From the NCBI GenBank assembly GCA_027403435.1, contig DAHZDR010000474.1, positions 1 through 6,611 of the forward strand: a stretch of 6,611 nucleotides of DNA. Reading direction: 5' to 3'. Shown here piece by piece: positions 1-5,299 of this stretch. The stretch comes from Deltaproteobacteria bacterium (GTDB taxonomy: Bacteria > Desulfobacterota > Binatia > Binatales > Binataceae). Below the pieces are notes generated by a model. The model was not told where the DNA came from and ran no database searches. It was given only the letters and a program-made list of their open reading frames with translations. The stretch's first letter is position 1. Each line of letters starts with the position of its first letter. Position numbers and translations under genes: made by a program.

Positions 1-44
1 TCTGCGATGCCCGGCGCGCCGGCCGCGGACCCGGAGCCTATAGC

Positions 45-90
45 GCTTTCCGGCCCGCCCTCAAACCGGGTGGAGGGCGGGCCGGAAAGC
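45..90. terminator. Strong perfect inverted repeat, probable intrinsic terminator
   Basis: The arms at 45-62 (GCTTTCCGGCCCGCCCTC) and 73-90 are exact reverse complements over 18 bp, around a 10-base loop (63-72). The stem is very GC-rich and would be extremely stable in RNA from either strand. Neither side is followed by a run of T, so this is not a textbook Rho-independent terminator. T-poor hairpins of this kind are, however, common at gene ends in GC-rich genomes. A stop codon (TAG, 41-43) in one frame lies just before the left arm, which would fit a gene entering from the left and ending here. Seen: the repeat. Inferred: the terminator role. Confidence 0.6.
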
Positions 91-237
91 TGATATCAGA
101 ACCATGCCACTAACCGGGAACTCTCATTATCCGCGGACCGAACATGGGGTGCGGGTCACCGCCAGTTCCGTAGCCGAGTGTCTTAATTTCCCGCCTTGGG
201 TGGCTTAATTCAGCCAGTACCCGTCCGCGCCGCATGC
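91..237. other. Non-coding leader region with a short direct repeat
   Basis: No convincing coding frame crosses this stretch, and it is visibly less GC-rich than the genes around it. It holds an 8-bp palindrome TGATATCA (91-98) directly after the hairpin. It also has two copies of CTTAATT, at 182-188 and 204-210, whose starts are 22 bases apart, about two helical turns. The copies lie upstream of the candidate -35 element at 238 and could be a regulator site, but a 7-base repeat may also be chance. Nothing else is recognised here. Confidence 0.35.
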
Positions 238-266
238 TTGACAGCGCGAGAAACCGCCAAATAGGC
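238..266 (+). promoter_or_regulatory. Candidate sigma70-type promoter for the gene at 302
   Basis: A perfect TTGACA is present at 238-243. Sixteen to seventeen bases downstream the possible -10 is poor (AATAGG at 260-265 or ATAGGC at 261-266), so the call rests on the -35 match, the position about 60 bases before the start codon and the terminator-like hairpin upstream. A weak -10 next to a perfect -35 would be typical of an activator-dependent promoter. It could also be coincidence. Confidence 0.35.
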
Positions 267-301
267 TTTCACGATCCGAAGCGGTTTGGAAAGCTGGGGA
301 G

Positions 302-1489
302 ATGGCGAACCTCAAGGAAAGCGGCGCTGAAGACGCCCGATTGCGCGCGGCCGGATTCGATCCGGCGGCCGCGCCGGAACGCGCGGTGGCGACGCTGGAA
401 TCGTTGCTCGGCGCGCCGGGCGTTCCGGACGGCGCAATTGCGCGCGCGCTTGGCGAAATCCCGGTCGAGCGGGCCGCGGTGGCGCTCGCCCGGATGGAGA
501 CACGGGCGTCAGGCGCGGCGCGCCGGGAAATTCGCCGCGCGCTGTTTCGCCTGCGCCAGCGCGGCGTTGAACCGCCGCGTTCGGCGGAGCATGCGGCGCG
601 CGCGATCGCGGCGGCGCGCGCGGTCGAAGGCGAAACCGGCCTGAGCGCGCTGCTGTCCCCGGCCGACGCGGACGGCGCCCGTGTCGTGTGGCTGATGAAA
701 ACCCGGCCGGCCGGCGGCCTCCGCCGACTCTGGGGCCTCGTCTCGGAACGCGACGGGATGCTGGGCGTCACCCTGACGCCGATGCCGCGCAAAGCCCTGC
801 GCGAGGATCGCGCCGAACTCGAACGGCGCGCGGGCGTGCCGATGGTCGAAGCGGATTGGCGCGTCGCCGATTTTATTCTGTGCGACGCATGGCGCCGCAC
901 GCCCGAAGCCAGACGCCGCGAGGCGGGAAATTTCTTCGCGATGCGCGCGGAGCTGATTGCGGCGGCGCCGGCCGCGGAACTGGACCATCCGATCTATCAG
1001 GAGTTTGCCGGCGAAATTGAGCATGATCCGCCGGCCGATTTGATGAATGAGCCGGAGGTCGGCGCGTTCACCTTTGGACCGGAAGCGGTGCGCCGCTATG
1101 TCGAGGAGATCGCGAGCCTGCGCAACAGCGTGATCGTGCTGAATCGCGGTCAGCAGGAGGAGCGCGTCGTGTTGGTCGTGGAACGCGCGATCGACGAACT
1201 GCTCGCCGGCGAAAATCGCATCCGTATGCGGCGTCATCTGGAGGATAGCGCGCATTATCTGGCGCTCACGGGGCGGCGGCCGGCGGCGGCATGGGCGGCG
1301 GCGGCGGCGGCGCGTCTGCGCGAGGGCGCCGAGATCAAGCGCGTCCCCTTTTTCCAGGCGTTCATACGGGCGCAGTTGGGCGCCGTAATCGCACAGGAAG
1401 AGGAGCAACGCCGCGAAGAGCCGCGCCTGATTATGACGCCGGCGGAAGCGATGCGCGCGCGTCAGGCCGCGATGAGGCGGCCGCGCTAA
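302..1489 (+). CDS. Unrecognised Ala/Arg-rich protein, 395 aa
   Basis: I do not recognise this protein. It is predicted to be soluble, with no signal peptide or membrane segment. Residues about 10-95 are short amphipathic helices separated by proline or glycine (an Ala/Arg/Leu-rich stretch ending in RREIRRALFRLRQRG), reminiscent of HEAT-like helical repeats. Residues about 120-215 look mixed alpha/beta (the stretches VVWLMKT and MLGVTLTPM). The C-terminal half is helical with charged patches and an Ala tract near residues 327-338, and it ends in LIMTPAEAMRARQAAMRRPR. The ATG at 302 is preceded by GGAAAG (288-293), 8 bases away, and codon composition is GC3-rich throughout, as expected for a real gene. 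The CoA-transferase starts 32 bases after its stop with no hairpin between, so the two may be co-transcribed. The helical-repeat reading is an impression from sequence pattern only. The length and clean frame make a real gene very likely. Confidence 0.8.
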   Translation: MANLKESGAEDARLRAAGFDPAAAPERAVATLESLLGAPGVPDGAIARALGEIPVERAAVALARMETRASGAARREIRRALFRLRQRGVEPPRSAEHAARAIAAARAVEGETGLSALLSPADADGARVVWLMKTRPAGGLRRLWGLVSERDGMLGVTLTPMPRKALREDRAELERRAGVPMVEADWRVADFILCDAWRRTPEARRREAGNFFAMRAELIAAAPAAELDHPIYQEFAGEIEHDPPADLMNEPEVGAFTFGPEAVRRYVEEIASLRNSVIVLNRGQQEERVVLVVERAIDELLAGENRIRMRRHLEDSAHYLALTGRRPAAAWAAAAAARLREGAEIKRVPFFQAFIRAQLGAVIAQEEEQRREEPRLIMTPAEAMRARQAAMRRPR

Positions 1490-1521
1490 ACGGCGCGGTT
1501 CGCCATACGGACGCATATAGG

Positions 1522-2721
1522 ATGATTGAGCAAAAGCCGTTGCGGGGAATCCGCGTGCTCGATTTGAGCCGGGTGCTGGCGGGTCCGTTCTGCGCCATGA
1601 ATCTTGCCGACCTGGGCGCCGAAGTGATCAAGGTCGAGTTGCCGGGGCGTGGCGACGATGCGCGCGGCTTTGCCCCGCGCATCCCCAACTCCAGCGATTC
1701 GGGCTACTACTACAGCGTAAATCGCGGCAAACGCGGCGTGACGATCGATCTGCGGCAGGCGGCGGGCGCGGACCTGCTGCTCGAACTCGTCGGCCACAGC
1801 GACGTGGTCGTGGAAAATTTTTCGCCGGGCACGATGGAGCGCTTCAATCTCGGCTACGACCGTCTGGCCGCGGCCAATCCGCGGATCATTTTGTGTTCGA
1901 TTTCGGGATTCGGGCAGAGCGGTCCGATGGCGGCGGCGCCAGCCTACGATATCGTCGCGCAGGCGCTGGGCGGCACGATGAGCATCACCGGGCAGCCGGA
2001 CGGCGAACCGACCCGCTGCGGCGTGTCGGTGGGCGATCTGGCGGCGGCGTTGTACGGAGTGATCGCGATTCTGGCGGCGTTGCGCGAGCGCGATCTGAGC
2101 GGCGCCGGGCGCCATCTGGATATCGCGATGCTGGATTGCCAGGTGGCGTGGCTGGAGGACGCGCTGGCGCGGTTTTCCGCGACGGGCGCCGTGCCGAAAC
2201 CGATCGGCTCCCGGCATCCTTCGATCACGCCCTTCCAGCAGTTCAAGGCGGCGGATGGATATTTTGTCGCGGGCTGCGGCAACGAGGCGATTTGGCGGCG
2301 GTTCTGCGACGCGATTGGCTTGCCCGAACTCAAAGACGATGCGCGCTTCGGCACGAACGCGGAGCGCACGGCGAATCATGCCGCGCTCGAATTGCTGCTG
2401 CAGCGCCATTTCGGGGAGCGTTCGCGCGCGCACTGGCTCGCGCCGCTACAGGCGGCCAACGTGCCCGCGGCGCCGATCGCGACGGTTGACGAAGTCGCGC
2501 GCAATCCGCAACTGCGCGACCGCCAAATGATCCTGCGCGCCGAACATCCGGATTTCGCCGATTTAATCGTCCCGGGATCGCCGCTCAAGACCGCGGGCGT
2601 CGCCAGCGCGCCGGTCACGCGATCGCCCGCGCTCGGCGAAAATACCGAAGCGGTGCTCGCCGAACTGCTTGGCTACGACGCCGAACGGATCGCGCGGCTG
2701 CGTGGGGATGGCGTGATCTGA
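1522..2721 (+). CDS. CaiB/BaiF family (class III) CoA-transferase
   Basis: This 399-residue protein matches the usual length and layout of family III CoA-transferases, which move CoA from an acyl-CoA donor to a carboxylic acid in the cytoplasm, often in fatty-acid, carnitine or aromatic-acid catabolism. The N-terminus has the family signature (LRGIRVLDLSRVLAGPFCAM, residues 7-26), then LGAEVIKVE (31-39), NRGKRGVTIDL (67-77), VVVENFSPG (95-103) and SGFGQSGP (128-135). The Asp of SVGD (D172) aligns by eye with the catalytic nucleophile D169 of formyl-CoA transferase. The start at 1522 is chosen because the family signature begins immediately after it. The open frame extends back to 1291, but that part lies inside the preceding gene. 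The ribosome site is poor: only TAGG abuts the ATG. It may form an operon with the gene ending at 1489. The acid and CoA donor cannot be predicted. Confidence 0.95.
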   Translation: MIEQKPLRGIRVLDLSRVLAGPFCAMNLADLGAEVIKVELPGRGDDARGFAPRIPNSSDSGYYYSVNRGKRGVTIDLRQAAGADLLLELVGHSDVVVENFSPGTMERFNLGYDRLAAANPRIILCSISGFGQSGPMAAAPAYDIVAQALGGTMSITGQPDGEPTRCGVSVGDLAAALYGVIAILAALRERDLSGAGRHLDIAMLDCQVAWLEDALARFSATGAVPKPIGSRHPSITPFQQFKAADGYFVAGCGNEAIWRRFCDAIGLPELKDDARFGTNAERTANHAALELLLQRHFGERSRAHWLAPLQAANVPAAPIATVDEVARNPQLRDRQMILRAEHPDFADLIVPGSPLKTAGVASAPVTRSPALGENTEAVLAELLGYDAERIARLRGDGVI

Positions 2722-2737
2722 GCGCCGCTGGCGAGGT

Positions 2738-2794
2738 GCGCGGATTACCGCGCGGACCCAGGCAAATCCCGGCCGTGGCGCCGGTGGATTTGCC
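2738..2794 (+). terminator. Two tandem hairpins after the CoA-transferase
   Basis: The first hairpin has perfect 6-bp arms GCGCGG (2738-2743) and CCGCGC (2748-2753) around an ATTA loop, starting 16 bases after the stop codon. The second has perfect 9-bp arms GGCAAATCC (2761-2769) and GGATTTGCC (2786-2794), with a further GGC/GCC pair inside (2771-2773 with 2780-2782). There is no T-run after either. Together they separate the CoA-transferase from the bolA gene and probably end the upstream transcript. The right arm of the second lies where the -35 region of the bolA promoter would be, so it could also be a protein-binding site. Confidence 0.5.
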
Positions 2795-2808
2795 CGTCCA
2801 CCAGACGC

Positions 2809-2814
2809 TATTAT
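2809..2814 (+). promoter_or_regulatory. -10 element (TATTAT) giving a likely leaderless bolA transcript
   Basis: TATTAT differs from the TATAAT consensus at one base and ends seven bases before the bolA ATG at 2822. Transcription normally begins 6-8 bases after the -10, which puts the first transcribed base at or next to the A of the start codon. No Shine-Dalgarno-like purine run lies in 2815-2821 (AGACGCG). No good -35 is seen at the standard spacing (GGATTT at 2786-2791, 17 bases upstream, is weak). The reading is an inference from position and base pattern. Confidence 0.5.
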
Positions 2815-2821
2815 AGACGCG

Positions 2822-3067
2822 ATGGATCCAAACGAATTGCAACGCATAATCGAGGCCGGATTGCCCGGCGCCATGGTCGAAGTGCTCGACACCACTGGCG
2901 GCGGCGATCATTTCGAGGCGCTGGTCGTCAGCGAGAGCTTTGACGGCAAGGGCCTCGTCGAACGGCATCAGCTCGTTTATAACGCCTTGGGCGACGCGAT
3001 GCGCGCGCGCGTCCATGCGCTTTCGCTGAAAACTTTAACTCCCGCGCAGTATCAGTCCCGGAGGTAA
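2822..3067 (+). CDS. BolA/IbaG family protein
   Basis: This 81-residue protein has the size and motif order of the short BolA/IbaG family. BolA proteins bind CGFS monothiol glutaredoxins and share a [2Fe-2S] cluster with them, taking part in iron-sulfur trafficking and stress responses. Visible motifs are an N-terminal helix (residues 4-13), GGDHFEALVVSESFDGK (27-43) including H30, the helix motif LVERHQLVY (45-53) and VHALSLKTLTP (64-74) containing the family's invariant histidine (H65), a cluster ligand in BolA-Grx complexes. The stop codon overlaps the Shine-Dalgarno of the glutaredoxin gene, and the two are 7 bases apart, so they are surely one transcript and probably translationally coupled. 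The start is the only ATG giving the full N-terminal helix, and it appears to be leaderless. The length is closer to IbaG (yrbA) than to classic E. coli BolA. Confidence 0.94.
   Translation: MDPNELQRIIEAGLPGAMVEVLDTTGGGDHFEALVVSESFDGKGLVERHQLVYNALGDAMRARVHALSLKTLTPAQYQSRR
3060..3065 (+). promoter_or_regulatory. Shine-Dalgarno GGAGGT overlapping the bolA stop codon
   Basis: GGAGGT spans the last bolA codon and the first base of its TAA stop (3065-3067). It lies 9 bases before the glutaredoxin ATG at 3075. A ribosome finishing bolA would therefore cover the glutaredoxin ribosome site, which is a typical arrangement for making two partner proteins in step. Confidence 0.8.
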
Positions 3068-3074
3068 TCCGACG

Positions 3075-3407
3075 ATGGCCAACGCTCTTGAGCGTATTCA
3101 ATCCGCGATCGCCCAGAACAAAATCCTCATTTTCATGAAAGGCAATCGCAATTTTCCACAGTGCGGCTTTTCGGCGGCGACCGTGCAGGTCTTCGAAGAG
3201 CTTGGCGCTCCGTATGAAACGATCGACGTGCTGAGCGACCCCGAGATTCGCGATCAGGTCAAAGCCTACAGCAACTGGCCGACCATCCCACAGGTTTATA
3301 TCGACGGCAAATTCGTCGGCGGATGCGATATCGTGCGCGAACTGCACGAATCCGGCGAGCTGCGACAGATTGTCAAGGGCGCGACGGCCGCTTCGGCCAG
3401 CCGCTGA
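3075..3407 (+). CDS. grxD: Monothiol CGFS glutaredoxin (Grx4/GrxD family)
   Basis: This is a 110-residue single-domain monothiol glutaredoxin. The class binds a glutathione-ligated [2Fe-2S] cluster as a homodimer or with BolA, and passes clusters to target proteins; it has little ordinary disulfide-reductase activity. The active site PQCGFS (residues 28-33, C30) is preceded by the glutathione-binding lysine in FMKG (K22). WPTIPQVYIDGKFVGGCDI (68-86) supplies the cis-proline loop (TIP, P72) and the GGCD glutathione site. Length and motif spacing match GrxD of E. coli. The loop before the active site reads NRN (24-26), where many proteobacterial homologues have Thr-Pro; cyanobacterial and plastid members also vary here, so this is not alarming. 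It is the second gene of a bolA-grx pair, with a strong Shine-Dalgarno. The last residues (GATAASASR) look like a disordered tail. Confidence 0.96.
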   Translation: MANALERIQSAIAQNKILIFMKGNRNFPQCGFSAATVQVFEELGAPYETIDVLSDPEIRDQVKAYSNWPTIPQVYIDGKFVGGCDIVRELHESGELRQIVKGATAASASR

Positions 3408-3428
3408 CGCCCGGCGTCTATGCCTGGT

Positions 3429-3493
3429 CCGCGCGGGACGGAGCGGAACCAGCCGCTGCGTCCCGCGCGGGTCCGCTCAACCTGCGGACCCGC
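3429..3493. terminator. Overlapping alternative hairpins between convergent genes
   Basis: Hairpin A pairs CCGCGCGGGACG (3429-3440) perfectly with 3459-3470, and its loop holds a nested 5-bp stem (AGCGG 3442-3446 with CCGCT 3453-3457). Hairpin B pairs GCGGGTCCGC (3467-3476) perfectly with 3484-3493 around a 7-base loop. The two share bases 3467-3470, so both cannot form fully at once. They fill the 91-base gap between the glutaredoxin stop (3407, +) and the doxX stop (3499, -), where each gene needs an end signal. No T-run follows either. A two-way terminator is the simplest explanation, with A serving one strand and B the other. Confidence 0.6.
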
Positions 3494-3498
3494 CAGGC

Positions 3499-3924
3499 TT
3501 ATTTGCCGCCGTCCAGACTATAGGCCCCCGATCCGGATCCGGCGAGCATCAGCAGTCCGCCCATAATCGATAGATTCTTCAAGACGTTGATCTGCTGCAT
3601 CAGCGCCATCATCGCCTGGCCATGCGCCTTCGCCTCGCGGTACGGGATCGCGTGGAAGATGATAGTCACAGGGATCAGCCAGAGAACGATCAGGATTGCG
3701 GCCCATCGCGCCCTGTAGCCAAGCACAATCAGCATTCCCAGCCCGAATTCCACCAGGATGCTGGCGATCAGGCCCGGATGGATCAGCGCCGCGGGCATCC
3801 CGGCGTGCGCCATGTAGCCTATCGCCGCCGCCGGCGCGGTCAGCTTGCCGAATCCCGACAGCACGAAAATCAGCGCAAGCAGTATGCGCCCGACAAGGGT
3901 AAGCTGGTTGCGAAATCCGTTCAT
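3499..3924 (-). CDS. DoxX family membrane protein
   Basis: This is a 141-residue integral inner-membrane protein with the size, four-helix layout and N-terminal signature of the DoxX family. Helix 1 is about residues 8-27 and contains GRILLALIFVLSGFGKL (12-28), the typical family start. Helix 2 is about 49-69 (LIASILVEFGLGMLIVLGY), helix 3 about 73-92 (WAAILIVLWLIPVTIIFHAI) and helix 4 about 115-128. DoxX was named from an archaeal thiosulfate:quinone oxidoreductase subunit, but most bacterial members have no proven role, and links to thiol or redox stress have been proposed. The ATG has a good Shine-Dalgarno (GAGGT, 3931-3935 on the reverse strand, 6 bases away). It is separated by 121 bases from the upstream zinc-ribbon gene and seems to have its own promoter. 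The family assignment is firm and the function is unknown. Confidence 0.92.
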   Translation of the reverse strand: MNGFRNQLTLVGRILLALIFVLSGFGKLTAPAAAIGYMAHAGMPAALIHPGLIASILVEFGLGMLIVLGYRARWAAILIVLWLIPVTIIFHAIPYREAKAHGQAMMALMQQINVLKNLSIMGGLLMLAGSGSGAYSLDGGK

Positions 3925-3977
3925 GCGCGCACCTCGGGCGTGGCCGCCAGGGACCCGCCATTACCGGTTAGTCCGCC

Positions 3978-4007
3978 GCGATAAACGGATTGGGCGGTTC
4001 GTGTCAA
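3978..4007 (-). promoter_or_regulatory. Candidate sigma70-type promoter for doxX
   Basis: On the - strand a perfect TTGACA reads from 4007 to 4002. Downstream, either TTTATC (3985-3980, 16-base spacer) or TATCGC (3983-3978, 18-base spacer) could be the -10, each matching about half of the consensus. Transcription would begin about 45-50 bases before the doxX ATG. As at 238, the -35 is perfect and the -10 weak. Confidence 0.45.
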
Positions 4008-4011
4008 TGAT

Positions 4012-4026
4012 TAATCGCTCCGATTA
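4012..4026. promoter_or_regulatory. Operator-like palindrome upstream of doxX
   Basis: TAATCG (4012-4017) and CGATTA (4021-4026) are perfect inverted 6-bp arms around CTC. The left arm overlaps a second palindrome, GATTAATC (4009-4016). The site ends a few bases upstream of the doxX -35 element (4002-4007), where activators or repressors commonly bind. It is AT-richer than the surrounding DNA. A binding site for a dimeric regulator is a plausible inference, but no regulator gene is in the window. Confidence 0.4.
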
Positions 4027-4045
4027 CTCATTTCAACGCGAATGC

Positions 4046-4492
4046 TCATTCGCCGAGCCGCTTCACCCGCGGCTCGCGGCGGGGTTTGGCGTGGCCGTGC
4101 GCATGGCTGTGCGCGGGCGCCGCCGGTTTTTCCGGCGGCAGCCCTTCGCGCTCGCGACGTTCTTCCCGCGCCGCCAACGTGTCGTCGTATTCAGCGCCGC
4201 GTCCCAGCTTATGCGCCGCGAAGCGCGCGGCCGACCGATCGTCCATCCAGCACATCCGCGCCCACGGCGGCGGCTGGAGCTTCGTCACGTCGTTCGCGCC
4301 AGCGGAGGCGGCCGCGGCTCCGGGACGCGCGCCGTCCGCGGCCCCCTTCACCGCGAAGCGCGCGGCCGACATGATTCGCTTCGCGCGCCGTCCGCATTCC
4401 GGGCACGCGCGGGTCCGCCCCGCGTCGGCCGCCGCCGCCAGTCCCTCGAAGGTCAGTTCGCAGGCGGCGCATCGCCATTCGAAGATCGGCAT
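4046..4492 (-). CDS. FmdB-type zinc-ribbon protein with His-rich tail
   Basis: This 148-residue protein opens with the FmdB-family zinc ribbon. MPIFEWRCAAC supplies C8 and C11, and ACPECG supplies C30 and C33, a CxxC-x18-CxxC metal knuckle followed by KRIMSAARF. Such ribbons are usually in proteins of 70-110 residues. This one has a longer tail: an Ala/Gly linker (about 50-68), a segment PPPWARMCWMDDRSAARFAA (74-93) that looks conserved in style, then a charged helix and a run of alternating histidines HSHAHGH (128-134) before a basic end. A soluble zinc-binding protein of unknown role is the safe reading; names such as putative regulator are historical. It starts 15 bases after the stop of the lactonase-type gene with no hairpin between, so the two are co-transcribed. 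The start is fixed by the ribbon beginning at residue 2; its ribosome site is weak, which suggests coupling to the gene upstream. Confidence 0.85.
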   Translation of the reverse strand: MPIFEWRCAACELTFEGLAAAADAGRTRACPECGRRAKRIMSAARFAVKGAADGARPGAAAASAGANDVTKLQPPPWARMCWMDDRSAARFAAHKLGRGAEYDDTLAAREERREREGLPPEKPAAPAHSHAHGHAKPRREPRVKRLGE

Positions 4493-4507
4493 CGTTCGCG
4501 CCGCCGC

Positions 4508-5281
4508 TCAGCCCACCCGATGCGGATGTTCCTTCCAGTCGTCCGGGTCGTGGGTGATCCACACCTTCGCGCCATGCATGTCGCGGATCGCCTTGACGCG
4601 CCGAATCGAATGGCTCGCGGTCCCCGGATCGACGTCGATCGGCATCCCGGCTTCATTGGTGATCGCGGCGCGCAGATGCACCGTGTCTCCGGTCAACAGG
4701 AAGCTCTGATTCGGCAGATTCACCAGCAGGGAACATTCGCCCGGCGTATGGCCGGGAGTATAGAGGAACTGCATGGAGCCGTCGCCGAACAGATCGAAAT
4801 CCTGCCACAATTCCAGCCAGTCGTAACCGCGCGTCGGCGCGAAATCGTTGAAGATAAAGGCCCAGCGCCGATCCATGTCGGGCCAGTATGCGTACCTGAG
4901 TTCGCCCGCGCCGACGATGAATTTCGCTTTGGGAAAATAGGTCAGTCCGCCCGAATGGTCCAGATGCGAGTGCGAAAGAACCACGTACTTCACGTCTGAC
5001 GGCTTATAGCCGACGCCCTCGATCTGCTTGTCGAGCGTGTCGTTCTTGCTCCATTTCACCGGCAGATGCGCCGCTATGTCGCCCCAGTAGCCGACCGCGT
5101 CGTCGATTACTTTCGCGTTGCATCCGGTGTCGAACAGCACCAGCCCCTTCGGATGCTCGATCAGGAAAGACGGGCAGGGCAGATCCAGCAGTTTCGTCGG
5201 ATCTCCGCCATGCATCAGCAGCGCCTCGGGCGCCGTCAGTTGCGCTCCGGGCAGCGCCCACATCTTCTTCGCGTTAGCCAT
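4508..5281 (-). CDS. MBL-fold hydrolase, N-acyl homoserine lactonase-type family
   Basis: This 257-residue cytoplasmic protein has the metallo-beta-lactamase fold with the dinuclear metal site laid out as in AHL lactonases. HSHLDH supplies H104, H106, D108 and H109; TPGHTPGE supplies H178; LLTGDT supplies D199; and ITHDP near the C-terminus supplies H244. The long N-terminal region before HxHxDH (with FDTGCN at 50-55) and the HDP ending separate it from glyoxalase II-type members and fit the AiiA/AttM branch. Enzymes there open lactone rings, and some degrade acyl-homoserine-lactone signals, but many relatives act on other esters or lactones. The tyrosine three residues after the bridging Asp in AiiA (Y194) seems to be His here (H202), so quorum-quenching activity should not be assumed. 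The ATG has GGGGA (5289-5293) 7 bases upstream. It follows the amidohydrolase gene by 71 bases and precedes the zinc-ribbon gene by 15. Confidence 0.88.
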   Translation of the reverse strand: MANAKKMWALPGAQLTAPEALLMHGGDPTKLLDLPCPSFLIEHPKGLVLFDTGCNAKVIDDAVGYWGDIAAHLPVKWSKNDTLDKQIEGVGYKPSDVKYVVLSHSHLDHSGGLTYFPKAKFIVGAGELRYAYWPDMDRRWAFIFNDFAPTRGYDWLELWQDFDLFGDGSMQFLYTPGHTPGECSLLVNLPNQSFLLTGDTVHLRAAITNEAGMPIDVDPGTASHSIRRVKAIRDMHGAKVWITHDPDDWKEHPHRVG

Positions 5282-5299
5282 TTTGTCGTCCCCGTTTCC

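Noticed and set aside
1..43. The end of a gene entering from the left (frame ending with TAG at 41-43)
   Set aside because: Only 13 residues are visible (basic, no motif). The stop just before the hairpin is suggestive, but this is too little to call a gene.
509..1516. A 335-codon open frame on the - strand
   Set aside because: It is antisense to the gene at 302-1489. The translation is rich in Arg and His with no domain pattern, and there is no ribosome site. The + strand frame has the better start context, though it too is unrecognised.
1291..1521. An N-terminal extension of the CoA-transferase by 77 codons
   Set aside because: The extra part is Gly/Arg-rich, lies within the preceding gene in another frame and does not resemble the family. 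The family signature begins just after the ATG at 1522.
1486..2433. A 315-codon open frame on the - strand
   Set aside because: It is antisense to the CoA-transferase, whose identity is certain, and has no motif of its own.
3845..4999. A 384-codon open frame on the + strand
   Set aside because: It lies opposite the zinc-ribbon gene and part of the lactonase-type gene, both of which have clear family motifs. Its translation is Arg-rich with no recognisable motif, the usual look of an antisense frame in GC-rich DNA.
4508..5281. A quorum-quenching role for the lactonase-type gene
   Set aside because: The family name alone does not show activity on signal molecules. No LuxI or LuxR gene is present, and a residue expected in AiiA appears changed.
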